Source: Halanaerobium salsuginis
Lineage (GTDB): Bacteria; Bacillota; Halanaerobiia; Halanaerobiales; Halanaerobiaceae
Direction of reading: 5' to 3'
Length of the DNA: 64,000 bases
Assembly (NCBI RefSeq): GCF_900114545.1
Contig: NZ_FOTI01000006.1
Coordinates: forward strand, 1 to 64,000
A model generated the notes under the pieces. It had not been told where the DNA came from, ran no database searches, and worked only from the letters and a program-made list of their open reading frames with translations. A program made the position numbers and the translations under genes. This document shows, in pieces, positions 38,091-47,862 of the stretch. Numbering within the stretch: the stretch's first letter is position 1; each line of letters opens with the position of its first letter.

Positions 38091-40883
38091 ATGAGTTATA
38101 AAGAAACGATTAATTTACCAAAAACAGATTTCCCAATGCGGGCAAATCTAAGTGAAAGAGAAAATGAATTTCAACAATTATGGCAGAAAAAAAAGATTTA
38201 TGAAAAAGCAGTAGCTAATCGGGAAGGAAATGAGCCTTTCATTTTGCATGATGGTCCTCCATATGCAAATGGTGATATTCATATTGGTCATGCTTTAAAT
38301 AAAATTTTAAAAGATTTTATTACTCGCTTTGCTACTTTAAAAGGTTATTATTCTCCTTATGTTCCTGGCTGGGATACACATGGTTTGCCGATAGAACACC
38401 AGGTAACAAGTACTATGAGTGACGAAGCTAGAAAAGAAATGTCAGTAGCAGAATTAAGAGAGAAATGTACTAATTATGCGCTTAAATATGTTGATCGTCA
38501 AAAAGAACAATTTAAACGGCTTGGTATTTGGGGAGAATGGGACAATCCTTATTTAACCTTAAATAAAGAGTACGAAGTTAAGCAAATTGAAATTTTTGGT
38601 GAAATGGCAAAAAGAGATCTTTTTTATCGAGGTAAAAAGCCTGTTCACTGGTGCCCTAATTGTGAGACAGCGTTAGCAGAAGCTGAAGTAGAATATGGGG
38701 AAGATCGTGCACCATCAATTTATGTTAAATTTCCCCTTAAGGAGTCTCTGACTGTCGGAGAAGTAAATTTAGATCCAGCTGATAGCTATGTAGCAATCTG
38801 GACTACCACTCCCTGGACTCTACCTTCTAATTTAGCAATTACTTTCCATCCTGATTATTCGTATGTTGTTGTTAAGGTAGATGATGATAATTTAATTATG
38901 GCTGCTGACTTAGTTGATCAAGTAATGGCTAACTGTAAAATTGAAGATTATCAGATAATTAGTGAGAAGTTTAAAGCAGCTGAATTAGAAAATAAAAAAT
39001 GTCGGCATCCCTTTTTAGATCGAGATTCATTATTAATTCTTGGTGATCATGTAACTTTAGATCAAGGTACCGGTTGTGTTCATACTGCTCCTGGTCATGG
39101 TAATGATGATTTTGTAGTTGGTCAAAAATATGGGTTAGAACCATATGCTCCAATGGATAATAAAGGTTATTTTACCAAAGAAGCTGGGGAATTTTCTGGT
39201 AAGCATTATGATGAAGCCAACATTATGGTAACAGATAAACTGAAAGAAGCTGGGTTATTGATGAGCCTTAACTTTATTGATCACCAGTATCCTCACTGCT
39301 GGCGATGTAAGGGTAATTTGATTTTTAGAGCAACTGATCAATGGTTTGCTTCAATTGATGCTATTAAAGAAGAAACTTTACAGGCAATTGCAGATGTAGA
39401 TTGGTACCCTAGCTGGGGTGAAGGCAGAATGACTAATATGATTGCTGATCGCTCTGATTGGTGTATTTCTCGTCAGAAAAAATGGGGAGTTCCTATTCCT
39501 ATTTTTTATTGCGAAGAGTGTGGAACAGAAATTATTAATGACCAAACTTTAGATTCTGTTAAAGCAATTTTTGCTGAAGAAGGTTCTTCTGCCTGGTATG
39601 AACATTCAGCAGCTGAACTTTTGCCCGCTAATTATAAATGCCCAGAATGTGGAGCTGACCATTTTAGTAAAGAAGAAGATATTATGGATGTCTGGTTTGA
39701 TTCTGGTTCCAGTCATAAAGCTGTTTTGGAAAGAAGAGAAAACTTAAGTTGGCCAGCAGAAGTTTATCTTGAAGGAACTGATCAGTATCGTGGTTGGTTT
39801 AATTCTTCTTTATTAACCTCTGTTGCAACTACAGGAAGAGCTCCTTATAATCAAGTTATTACAAATGGTTTTACTGTTGATGATAAAGGTAATAAAATGT
39901 CAAAATCTCAGCGTAATGGAGTTTCACCACAAAAAGTAATTGAGCAGTATGGAGCTGATATTTTAAGATTATTTGTTGCATCATCAGATTTTACTAATGA
40001 CGTTAAAGTATCTGATAGAATGTTTAAACAAAACTCAGAAGTATATCGGAGAATTAGAAATACCTATCGCTTTATTCTGGGTAACATCAATGATTTTGAT
40101 TATAATAAAGATTATATTGAATATCAGGATCGTAAAGAGCTTGATCGCTGGTTGATGATTAGATTGCAAGATTTAATTAAAAAAGTTACTAAGGCATTTG
40201 AAACCTATGAATATCATAGAGTTTATCATGATGTGCATAATTTTTGTGCTCTGGAGATGAGTTCTCTCTATATGGATATTACTAAAGATAGGCTGTATAC
40301 TGATGGAACTGATTCGCTTAGTCGGAGAGCAGCTCAGAGTACTCTCTATGATATTTTAAAAACTCTGGTTGTTATTTTGGCACCAATTTTACCTCACACT
40401 TCAGAAGAAGTCTGGCAATTTTTACCTGCAGAAGATCGTGATACAGAAAGTGTCTTCTTAAAAGATTGGCCTGCAGTAAATGATAACTATTATGATGAAC
40501 AGCTGACAGCTAAGTGGGATAAATTATTAGCAGTTAGAAAAGATGTTTCTAAAGCATTAGAATTAGCTCGTTCTGATAAAAAAATTGGTAACTCACTTGA
40601 AGCAATGGTTGAACTCAAGACAGATTCAGCTGAGTGGCAAGAATTATTAGAGCAAGAGTTATTTCAATTAGCTGATTTATTTATCGTTTCTCAAGTAGAG
40701 TTAAGCAGCTCTTTAACCGAAGATACAGCACATCTTGGAGAAGAAACTTCGATTTTGGTAAAAGTTAAATCAGCTAAAGGAGATAAATGTGATCGCTGCT
40801 GGAAATATGATGAAACAGTAGGTGAAATAACAGAGCATCCTGATATTTGCCAGAGATGTGCAGATGTTATTGATTCAGAGTAA
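38091..40883 (+). CDS. ileS: Isoleucyl-tRNA synthetase
   Basis: Class Ia synthetase of 930 residues charging tRNA-Ile. HIGH is at 64-67 and KMSKS at 602-606. The editing domain includes [14 protein letters not shown] and [17 protein letters not shown]. The C-terminal zinc site is CDRCW ... CQRC near 900-925. Length and C-terminal zinc finger fit the common bacterial type 1 enzyme rather than the mupirocin-resistant type. Controlled by the T-box upstream; single-gene transcript ending in a strong terminator. Confidence 0.97.
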   Translation: MSYKETINLPKTDFPMRANLSERENEFQQLWQKKKIYEKAVANREGNEPFILHDGPPYANGDIHIGHALNKILKDFITRFATLKGYYSPYVPGWDTHGLPIEHQVTSTMSDEARKEMSVAELREKCTNYALKYVDRQKEQFKRLGIWGEWDNPYLTLNKEYEVKQIEIFGEMAKRDLFYRGKKPVHWCPNCETALAEAEVEYGEDRAPSIYVKFPLKESLTVGEVNLDPADSYVAIWTTTPWTLPSNLAITFHPDYSYVVVKVDDDNLIMAADLVDQVMANCKIEDYQIISEKFKAAELENKKCRHPFLDRDSLLILGDHVTLDQGTGCVHTAPGHGNDDFVVGQKYGLEPYAPMDNKGYFTKEAGEFSGKHYDEANIMVTDKLKEAGLLMSLNFIDHQYPHCWRCKGNLIFRATDQWFASIDAIKEETLQAIADVDWYPSWGEGRMTNMIADRSDWCISRQKKWGVPIPIFYCEECGTEIINDQTLDSVKAIFAEEGSSAWYEHSAAELLPANYKCPECGADHFSKEEDIMDVWFDSGSSHKAVLERRENLSWPAEVYLEGTDQYRGWFNSSLLTSVATTGRAPYNQVITNGFTVDDKGNKMSKSQRNGVSPQKVIEQYGADILRLFVASSDFTNDVKVSDRMFKQNSEVYRRIRNTYRFILGNINDFDYNKDYIEYQDRKELDRWLMIRLQDLIKKVTKAFETYEYHRVYHDVHNFCALEMSSLYMDITKDRLYTDGTDSLSRRAAQSTLYDILKTLVVILAPILPHTSEEVWQFLPAEDRDTESVFLKDWPAVNDNYYDEQLTAKWDKLLAVRKDVSKALELARSDKKIGNSLEAMVELKTDSAEWQELLEQELFQLADLFIVSQVELSSSLTEDTAHLGEETSILVKVKSAKGDKCDRCWKYDETVGEITEHPDICQRCADVIDSE

Positions 40884-40896
40884 ATATACTTAAATT

Positions 40897-40925
40897 AAAG
40901 GCAGCCATTTGGCTGCCTTTTTTTT
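40897..40925 (+). terminator. Terminator after ileS
   Basis: AAAGGCAGCC (40897-40906) pairs perfectly with GGCTGCCTTT (40911-40920) around ATTT, followed by a run of T to 40925. Confidence 0.93.
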
Positions 40926-40987
40926 AATCATTTTTTAATTTTTGACTGCTATACTTTTTAAGTAGAAATTAAGAAAGGGTGTTTTTA

Positions 40988-41668
40988 ATGAGGATCCTGG
41001 TTGTAGAGGATGAGAAAGACTTGGCTAAAGTCATTAAAAAAAAATTAAATCGAGAAAATTTTACTGTTGATCTTGCCTATGATGGTGAGAAAGCAATTGA
41101 TTTAACAATTGTTAATGATTATGATTTGATTATCCTGGATATAATGATCCCCAAAAAAAGCGGTCTGGAAGTTTTAACTGAATTAAGAGATTGGAAAGAC
41201 TCTACGCCAGTATTAATTTTAACTGCTCGTGATAGTATTGAAGACAAAGTAAAGGGATTAAATTTAGGAGCAGATGATTATTTGACTAAACCTTTTGCTT
41301 TTGCAGAATTGTTAGCCAGAATTAAAACTATTTTCAGGCGAGGAATCAAAGAATACAGTAATATTTTAAAAAATGGCGATTTGACTCTCAATACAATTAA
41401 TTATACTGTACAGCGCAAGCAAGAAAAAATTGATCTAACCAGCAAAGAATATTCATTATTAGAATATTTAATGCGTAATCGAGGCCATGTTTTGAGTCGC
41501 GGTCAAATTGAAGAACATGTCTGGGGATATATGAGTGGTAATAGTTCTAATATAGTTGATGTTTATATTAGGTTTTTAAGGAAAAAAATTGATGAGGGGT
41601 TTTCAGAAAAGATAATTGAAACTGTCAGGGGTCGTGGCTATAGAATGAAGGTAATTAATGATGAATAG
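40988..41668 (+). CDS. OmpR-family response regulator
   Basis: Two-domain regulator of 226 residues. Receiver domain: acidic pair in VVEDEKD, phosphoacceptor Asp51 in LIILDIMIP, and YLTKPF lysine. Winged-helix DNA-binding domain at about 125-226, ending VRGRGYRM. ATG 40988 gives the usual start MRILVVEDE; an in-frame GTG at 40979 falls in the ribosome site AAAGGGTG. Its gene overlaps the kinase gene. Target genes are unknown; the V-ATPase operon directly downstream is a candidate. Confidence 0.92.
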   Translation: MRILVVEDEKDLAKVIKKKLNRENFTVDLAYDGEKAIDLTIVNDYDLIILDIMIPKKSGLEVLTELRDWKDSTPVLILTARDSIEDKVKGLNLGADDYLTKPFAFAELLARIKTIFRRGIKEYSNILKNGDLTLNTINYTVQRKQEKIDLTSKEYSLLEYLMRNRGHVLSRGQIEEHVWGYMSGNSSNIVDVYIRFLRKKIDEGFSEKIIETVRGRGYRMKVINDE

Positions 41669-43088
41669 CAACTTGAGTTATAAAAAATTTCCTCTGAAAA
41701 TTAATCTAACTATCTGGTATATGCTTATTTTATTAATAGTTTTACTTTTTTTTAGTGCTGTTATTTATTTTAATTTAAAGACTCAATTAGAAACGGAAGC
41801 TAGAAATATTTTGCAGCTTGAAGTTAATAATTTAAAAAATGAACTAGCTAATTTAACTCAAGCTGAATTTAATACTTATTCTAATCAGGCAGATCGTTAT
41901 TACAATGATCCAGATATTGAGGTTTTCTTTTATAATCAGGCCGGTAAGTTAGAATCTGATTTAGAAATAAATCCATTTATTCCAGAAAGAATAAATGGAA
42001 AGCCGCGTTATAATATTATTGAATATCAAGGGCAGAAGTGGTCCTTTATGATTGATTCTTATCAGCTAAAAGGTAATAATATTCAACCTAAAGCTGGATA
42101 TTTAATGGTTATTTATTCTTTAAAAAAAGAACAATTAATGCTGAAAAAGTTATTGCTAACTATGTTAATAATTATTCCGTTAACATTATTGCTGGCCAGT
42201 GGAGGAGGATATTTTCTTTCTAATCGGGCCTTAACAGCCATAGATATAATTTCAGCAACTGCTGAAAAGATAAGCCAGAGTAATCTCTCAAAAAGGATAG
42301 AAATAGCTCAACATCGGGAAGATGAAATTGGTAGATTGGTAAAAACTTTAAATAATCTACTGGCTCGACTGGAAAATTCTTTTTACAGGCAGAAACAGTT
42401 TAATGCTGATGTTTCGCATGAACTAAGAACTCCAATTTCAGTAATTAAGGCTCATGTAGATGATGCACTAGAATTAGATCAGCACTTAACTACTGAACAG
42501 AAAAATATTTTTTTGACTATAAAAAATCAAGTTGATCAAATGAATAGTATGATTTCACAAATGCTTATTTTAGCCAGAGCTGATGATAATAATGTTAAAC
42601 TTGATAAAGAAAAATTTGATTTAATAATAGTTATTGCAGCTGTAATTGAAGAAATGAATTTACAGGCTGCAGAAAAAGATATAAAAATAGAGAGTAATTT
42701 TAAACAGCAGAGTGAGTTTTTAGTAAAAGCAGATTTAAGTTTAATTACACAATTATTGTTAAATTTAGTTGATAATGCAATTAAATATACTAGATCTGGT
42801 GGTAAAATAAAAATTAGTTTAACTGATTTAAATAATTATTATAAAATTAGTGTAATTGATAATGGAATTGGTATTAAGGATACTGATCTTAATAATATTT
42901 TTAAACGATTTTATAGAGTTGATAAATCTCGGTCTCGTCAATATGGAGGAACAGGACTGGGTCTTTCTATTTGTAAATGGATAGTTGACATGCATGGTGG
43001 GGAAATAACTGTTAAAAGCAATTGGGGTTCTGGAACAGAATTCTCAGTTTTTCTGCTTAAAGAAAAAAGTTCTAGCGATTTTAACTAA
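41658..43088 (+). CDS. Sensor histidine kinase of the OmpR-type system
   Basis: Membrane kinase of 476 residues: span 1 at about 18-38, an extracytoplasmic sensor of about 120 residues with no recognised fold, span 2 at about 163-187, HAMP (188-240), HisKA with His254 in DVSHELRTPIS, and HATPase boxes LVDNAIKYT, DNGIGI and GGTGLGLSI. Two adjacent ATG codons (41658, 41661) overlap the regulator's end. The V-ATPase operon starts 26 bases after its stop with no hairpin between, so read-through is likely. The stimulus cannot be deduced. Confidence 0.92.
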   Translation: MMNSNLSYKKFPLKINLTIWYMLILLIVLLFFSAVIYFNLKTQLETEARNILQLEVNNLKNELANLTQAEFNTYSNQADRYYNDPDIEVFFYNQAGKLESDLEINPFIPERINGKPRYNIIEYQGQKWSFMIDSYQLKGNNIQPKAGYLMVIYSLKKEQLMLKKLLLTMLIIIPLTLLLASGGGYFLSNRALTAIDIISATAEKISQSNLSKRIEIAQHREDEIGRLVKTLNNLLARLENSFYRQKQFNADVSHELRTPISVIKAHVDDALELDQHLTTEQKNIFLTIKNQVDQMNSMISQMLILARADDNNVKLDKEKFDLIIVIAAVIEEMNLQAAEKDIKIESNFKQQSEFLVKADLSLITQLLLNLVDNAIKYTRSGGKIKISLTDLNNYYKISVIDNGIGIKDTDLNNIFKRFYRVDKSRSRQYGGTGLGLSICKWIVDMHGGEITVKSNWGSGTEFSVFLLKEKSSSDFN

Positions 43089-43114
43089 GTTTTAGTGGGA
43101 AGAGGTGAGCAAAA

Positions 43115-43435
43115 ATGCAGGAAGAATTAATTGAAGAAGTCATTAATATTGAAAAGCAAGCCAAAGAACTTAAAAATAGTACAGTTAAAGAAATTGAAGA
43201 ATTAGAAGAAAAATATCAGCAGAGAATGGATAAAGAAAAAAAATTAAAATTAGCTAAAGCAAAGCAAGATGGGCAAGAATTAGTAGAAAAAAAACAGGCT
43301 AATGCAGAAAAATTTGCAGATAACTTAACTGAGGAAAGCAAAAAAGAGATTAAAGCTATAGAATCAGATTATCAGAAGATTAAAGATGACTTATTAAATG
43401 ATTTTTTTAAAAGAATAATTAGTTCAGGAAGGTGA
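43115..43435 (+). CDS. V-type ATPase peripheral-stalk subunit (G/H type)
   Basis: A 106-residue, highly charged protein predicted to be almost wholly coiled coil (KELKNSTVKEIEELEEKYQQ). It has the size and place of the small stalk subunit that pairs with subunit E (called G, H or NtpF in different organisms). It opens the V-ATPase operon. Identification is by position and composition; coiled-coil stalk proteins share little sequence. ATG preceded by AAGAGGTGA. Confidence 0.75.
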   Translation: MQEELIEEVINIEKQAKELKNSTVKEIEELEEKYQQRMDKEKKLKLAKAKQDGQELVEKKQANAEKFADNLTEESKKEIKAIESDYQKIKDDLLNDFFKRIISSGR

Positions 43436-43440
43436 AAAAT

Positions 43441-44496
43441 ATGTCATTTGCTTTACAATATCCTGCTATTAATGCAAAAATTAAAGCGATTAGCAGTAAG
43501 ATGTTAGCTGATAGTGATTTTGAAAATCTGATTGAGCTAGATACAGTTCAAGCTGCTTTTAATTATCTTTATAATAACACTTATTATAAAGAAGATTTAG
43601 AAGAATTATCAGGCAAAGAAATTCATCGTCGTCAGTTAGAATTGAATCTTAAAAAAAGTATAATCTCAGCTGAAAATTTTTTAAAAAAATATCTGGGTTC
43701 TAATTCGAAAAAATTTATAGAACATTATTTTAAGAAATATGAGATTGAAGATTTAAAAATCATTTTGCGGACAATCTTAATTGAAAATGAAGAAAATTAT
43801 CTAGCAGATAATTTGGTTTATATTGAACGAAATCCAGAAATAGATTTTCAAAATCTTGTTCAGGCTTCTTCATTTAATGATTTGCAATCTGCTTTAGCTG
43901 GGGTCAGATATGTTAATATTTTAAATGAATATGAAGACCAGTACCATAAAACTAAAAATCTTTTTCCAATTGAAATGTCATTAGATTTTTATTATTTTTC
44001 TACTCTAGATAAACTATCAAATAGATTATCTAAAAATGACCGTAAATTCGCAAGGGAGATTGTGGGAACACAAATTGACTTATTAAACTTACAGTGGATT
44101 TATAGAATTAAACGTTATTATAATTTGTCTGCTGGAGAAATTTTAAATTATATTATTCCTTTTCATTTTAGAATTACTAAAGAAGAACTACATGATATGA
44201 GTCAGACTGATAAAGCAGCTGATTTAAATAAATTTATTAGTTATACTCCCTATAAAAATCTTTTAGAAACAGCTATTAGAGAGGAAAATATAGTTTTTGA
44301 AAGATTTTTTCTTAACTATATTTTAAATAGAGTAGAGAAAATAAAGACTAGTAGTTTTTTTAGTATAGCAAATGTAATTGCTTATTTATATATTAAAGAA
44401 TATGAAGTGAGAGATATAGTAACAATTATTGAGGGGGTAAGATACTCTTTAGCTAGAGAAGATATTAAAAAATATTTAATCCGGGAGGAGGTGTAA
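43441..44496 (+). CDS. ntpC: V-type ATPase subunit C (central-stalk d-type)
   Basis: A helical protein of about 351 residues of the V-ATPase C/AC39 family, the funnel that joins the central shaft to the membrane ring. The YEIEDLKIILRTILI pattern and the closing segment YLYIKEYEVRDIVTIIEGVRYSL are typical. ATG 43441 is used because GGAAGGTG is close upstream and the in-frame GTG at 43432 overlaps it. Its place before subunit I differs from the order in Thermus and Enterococcus. Confidence 0.9.
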   Translation: MSFALQYPAINAKIKAISSKMLADSDFENLIELDTVQAAFNYLYNNTYYKEDLEELSGKEIHRRQLELNLKKSIISAENFLKKYLGSNSKKFIEHYFKKYEIEDLKIILRTILIENEENYLADNLVYIERNPEIDFQNLVQASSFNDLQSALAGVRYVNILNEYEDQYHKTKNLFPIEMSLDFYYFSTLDKLSNRLSKNDRKFAREIVGTQIDLLNLQWIYRIKRYYNLSAGEILNYIIPFHFRITKEELHDMSQTDKAADLNKFISYTPYKNLLETAIREENIVFERFFLNYILNRVEKIKTSSFFSIANVIAYLYIKEYEVRDIVTIIEGVRYSLAREDIKKYLIREEV

Positions 44497-44499
44497 ATA

Positions 44500-46419
44500 A
44501 TGGGAGTGAAAAAAGTAAAAAAGTTTCAAATTCTTGGATTAAAAAAACAAGTTGATTTAATAACAAAAGCTATAATCAAAAATAAACAGATTGAACTATT
44601 AAAAAAAGAAAAGTATGAACAAGAGTTTAAGGAATATAAGACTGAAAATCCTTATAAAGATTATTTTTCTCAAATTAGTGATATTTTTTCTAAGTTAAAG
44701 CTGGAATCAAATCAAGCAGAACTTGATTTAATTGAAACAACTAAGCTTGATTTAAATCAGCTAGATAATTTTATTAATCCTATTCAGAATAAGTTAGACA
44801 AATTAGCGAGAATCAGTAAAAAGATTGATCAGGAAGAAAAACGGCTGCAGAACTTAAAAAAACATATTTATTTAATGAGAAATATGGATGTTCAGCTAGA
44901 AGACTTGAAAAATTTATCTTATATAACCCTGATTTTTGGTAGTTTGACTAAAGAGCGCTATAGCAGATTGATTGAAAATGTGACTAATTTACCTATTCTT
45001 GTGCTTGAAGTTAACAGCAATGAAGAAAGAGTCTGGTTTTTTACTTTTGCTAAAAAAGAATATGAAGAAAAAGCAATTGATATTCTTAAATCTGCCAATT
45101 TTGAACGGATTGAACTACCAGATCGAGTTACTGAACAGCCCCGTTCAATTCTTAAACAGGCAGACCATCGTCTGGAAAAAATAAAGATAATTAGAGAACA
45201 AATAAAGCTGGAATATGATAAATTAAAGCATCGCTATCAGGTAGAAATAAAAAATTATTATCAAAAATTACTCTTCTTAAATAAGATAAAAGAGATAGAT
45301 AATCATTATTATGATGAAAGCAATTATTTTTTCATGGTATCAGGTTGGATTAGTGAAGAAAACGAGGTTGAATTTAAACAGAAAATAGCTGACAAATATC
45401 CTGAGGTGATTTATACAAGCCAGAAAATTAATGATATTGATGCTGAAAATCCTCCTACTATAATTGAAAATCCAGGTTGGGTAAAAGGCTTTTCTGCTCT
45501 GGTCAAATTATATGGTTTACCTAAATATGGAGAACTTGATCCTTCTTTATTTTTTGCTGTAACTTATATCTTGCTATTTGGAATTATGTTTGGTGATTTA
45601 GGTCAGGGATTTATTTTTGCTTTGCTTGGCTATTTAATTATTAATCAGAAAATATCTTTTATTAAAGAAAAGTCTATTGGCCAGGTTCTAATGCTCCTAG
45701 GTGGTTCTTCGATGCTATTTGGTATTTTTTATGGTAGTGTTTTTAGTTTAGAATCAATAATTCCAGCTCTGGTTATTAAACCAATGGATAATATAATGAG
45801 CTGGCTTGGCTTTACTATTTTAATTGGTATTGTTCTGCTAATTATCGCTATGTTTTTTAATTTATTTAATTCTTTTAAAAATAAAGATTATCAGCAGGCT
45901 TTTTTTGCTGAAAGTGGTTTGAGTGGTTTGATTTTTTATTTATTTATTTTAGCTTCTTTAGCAGTTTATGCAATTAAAGGTAGTTTGCTTTTGCCATTAT
46001 CATTAACAATATTAATTTCTGTTATATTATTAGCTATTATTTTCCTTAAAGAGCCTTTAGGTAATTTAGTTGAAACAGGTAGTTTTAAGATTGAGCAAAG
46101 TCTGGGTAATTTCCTTTTAGAATCAGGTTTTGAAATTTTCGATATAGTGCTAAATTATTTTAGTAACACTCTTTCTTTTCTCAGGGTAGGAGCTTTTACT
46201 TTAAATCATTTTGGACTTTCAATGGCAGTTATTTTATTAATTAATATGGTAAGTAATCATGCTGGTAGTTTATTTATATTAGTACTTGGTAATTTAATAA
46301 TTATGGTTTTAGAAGGAGTTGTAGTTGGTATTCAAATTCTCAGATTAGAGTTTTTTGAGATATTCTCTAAGTTTTATAGTGGAACAGGACGGGAATTTAA
46401 TCCAATTAAGCTTAATTAA
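44500..46419 (+). CDS. ntpI: V-type ATPase membrane subunit I (a-type)
   Basis: A 639-residue stator. The N-terminal half (about 1-340) is cytoplasmic with two coiled-coil stretches; the C-terminal half has about seven membrane spans beginning near FFAVTYILLFGIMFGDLGQG. The ion-channel arginine probably lies in SNTLSFLRVGAFTLNHFG. Followed closely by the c-ring gene. Length fits the family. Confidence 0.93.
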   Translation: MGVKKVKKFQILGLKKQVDLITKAIIKNKQIELLKKEKYEQEFKEYKTENPYKDYFSQISDIFSKLKLESNQAELDLIETTKLDLNQLDNFINPIQNKLDKLARISKKIDQEEKRLQNLKKHIYLMRNMDVQLEDLKNLSYITLIFGSLTKERYSRLIENVTNLPILVLEVNSNEERVWFFTFAKKEYEEKAIDILKSANFERIELPDRVTEQPRSILKQADHRLEKIKIIREQIKLEYDKLKHRYQVEIKNYYQKLLFLNKIKEIDNHYYDESNYFFMVSGWISEENEVEFKQKIADKYPEVIYTSQKINDIDAENPPTIIENPGWVKGFSALVKLYGLPKYGELDPSLFFAVTYILLFGIMFGDLGQGFIFALLGYLIINQKISFIKEKSIGQVLMLLGGSSMLFGIFYGSVFSLESIIPALVIKPMDNIMSWLGFTILIGIVLLIIAMFFNLFNSFKNKDYQQAFFAESGLSGLIFYLFILASLAVYAIKGSLLLPLSLTILISVILLAIIFLKEPLGNLVETGSFKIEQSLGNFLLESGFEIFDIVLNYFSNTLSFLRVGAFTLNHFGLSMAVILLINMVSNHAGSLFILVLGNLIIMVLEGVVVGIQILRLEFFEIFSKFYSGTGREFNPIKLN

Positions 46420-46444
46420 GTTGAGATGTAAAGGAGAGAAAAAT

Positions 46445-46864
46445 ATGTTAGAAATTTTATTAACAGCAAGTTTATTTATTACATCATTTGTAGGAGGAAT
46501 TATCATGCTAAAGAAAACAAATAGAAATTGGGTAAAATATTCAGTAGCAGGAATTAATTTAATGTTATTAGTTGCACTTGTATTTTTTGGAATGAATTTT
46601 ACAATGCCAGCAACTGCATATGCTGCTGGAGAAACTGTTAATGCAGGTTCAAGTATGGGACTTGGTTATTTAGCAGCTGGTCTGGCTGTTGGTTTAGCTT
46701 CAGTTGGTGCCGGTATTGCTGTAGGAATAGCTGGTTCGGCAGCTATTGGTGCTATTAGTGAAAAACCAGAAATTTTAGGTAGAGCATTAATTATCATTGG
46801 TCTTGGTGAAGGTATTGCTATTTACGGTTTAATTATCTCTATTATTATCTTGGGAAGATTATAA
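46445..46864 (+). CDS. ntpK: V-type ATPase membrane rotor subunit K (c subunit)
   Basis: A 139-residue protein. Residues 73-139 form the c hairpin: a glycine-rich helix (LAVGLASVGAGIAVGIAG), the SEKPE loop and a second helix with ion-binding Glu122 (GLGEGIAIYG). The first 62 residues add two hydrophobic spans (3-21 and 33-53) and an ATAYAAG sequence like a signal-peptidase site. Start set at ATG 46445 with AAAGGAGAG upstream; an open frame continues back to 46355 inside subunit I but has no ribosome site. The hairpin lacks the glutamine that binds sodium in known sodium-type rings. Confidence 0.92.
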   Translation: MLEILLTASLFITSFVGGIIMLKKTNRNWVKYSVAGINLMLLVALVFFGMNFTMPATAYAAGETVNAGSSMGLGYLAAGLAVGLASVGAGIAVGIAGSAAIGAISEKPEILGRALIIIGLGEGIAIYGLIISIIILGRL

Positions 46865-46889
46865 ATAGTAGTTAGCAAAGGGTGATTCT

Positions 46890-47201
46890 ATGAAAATCTA
46901 TTGTATAAGTGATAATATTGATACTAATGTTGGACTCCGTTTAGTAGGAATCAATGGTAAGGTTATTCATAGTCGAGAAGAAGTAATAGCAGAAATTAAT
47001 CGGGTTAAAGATGACCCAGAAATTGGGATTTTGCTGATTACTAGAAAATTAGCAGAATTGGTACCAGAACTGGTGGATGAGTTAAAATTATCAGCTGGGC
47101 TACCATTAATTTTGGAAATCCCTGATCGTCATGTTGACCCTGATCAGGATCAAGAATATATAACTAATTATGTTCAGGAATCAATTGGGATTAAACTTTA
47201 G
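46890..47201 (+). CDS. ntpG: V-type ATPase central-shaft subunit F
   Basis: A 103-residue Rossmann-like protein; subunit F binds subunit D in the rotating shaft. DNIDTNVGLRLVGI at the N-terminus and GILLITRKLAELVPE in the middle are the family marks. Lies between K and E genes. Called NtpG in Enterococcus hirae. Confidence 0.9.
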   Translation: MKIYCISDNIDTNVGLRLVGINGKVIHSREEVIAEINRVKDDPEIGILLITRKLAELVPELVDELKLSAGLPLILEIPDRHVDPDQDQEYITNYVQESIGIKL

Positions 47202-47220
47202 TTAAAAGAGGTGAAAATTG

Positions 47221-47832
47221 ATGGATATAGCTGAAAAGATAATGGCTATAAAAACAGAAATAATTGATGAAGTTAAAGCTGATAATTCTAGTCAGATTGA
47301 AGCTAAACGCCAGGAACTAGAAAACAATTACGAAAACTTTCAACAGGATTTAAAAACACAGCAGGAAAGTATTTTAAAATCATATCAAAGTCAGGCTGAT
47401 CAGAAAAGAGAACAAATTATTTCACGGGCTATTTTAAATAAAAAAAATAAACGCCGTTCTAAATTGAATGAATGTCTGGCAAATTTTATAACTGAATTAG
47501 AACAAAGATTAGCTGATTTTACATCAGATCAGGATTATTATCTTTTTATTTTTAACTCAATTAAAAATTCTGCTTCTGCTCTGCCGGATAATAGATTTAA
47601 AATTTGGCTGCGCAAAGCAGATCAAAATTTACTTGATGATCTAAAAAATTTACTTGAATTAGAAATGAAAGATTATGAGTTTGAGCTGTCAGTTTCAGAT
47701 AGAGTAAAATCTGGAGGTTTTATTATTGAAACTTGTTCTAATCAGCAATTAATTGAAAATACTTTTGCTGCTTTAATTGATTCTTATAAAGAAGAAATTG
47801 CTATTGAATTAAAAAATCATATTTTAGAATAA
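47221..47832 (+). CDS. ntpE: V-type ATPase peripheral-stalk subunit E
   Basis: About 203 residues: N-terminal long helix/coiled coil (EAKRQELENNYENFQQDLK) followed by a C-terminal globular domain ending VKSGGFIIET, typical of subunit E, which binds the catalytic head and pairs with the small stalk subunit. ATG 47221 is preferred over TTG 47218 for spacing from AGAGGTGA. Confidence 0.88.
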   Translation: MDIAEKIMAIKTEIIDEVKADNSSQIEAKRQELENNYENFQQDLKTQQESILKSYQSQADQKREQIISRAILNKKNKRRSKLNECLANFITELEQRLADFTSDQDYYLFIFNSIKNSASALPDNRFKIWLRKADQNLLDDLKNLLELEMKDYEFELSVSDRVKSGGFIIETCSNQQLIENTFAALIDSYKEEIAIELKNHILE

Positions 47833-47862
47833 ATAATTGAGGTTCTTTAGGAGTTGGTAACA

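Noticed and set aside
40942-40968. TTGACT ... TAGAAA promoter before the response regulator
   Set aside because: Spacing is 15 bases and the -10 is weak; left out.
46355-46444. N-terminal extension of the K subunit reading frame
   Set aside because: It lies inside the subunit I gene and has no ribosome site; ATG 46445 follows AAAGGAGAG.
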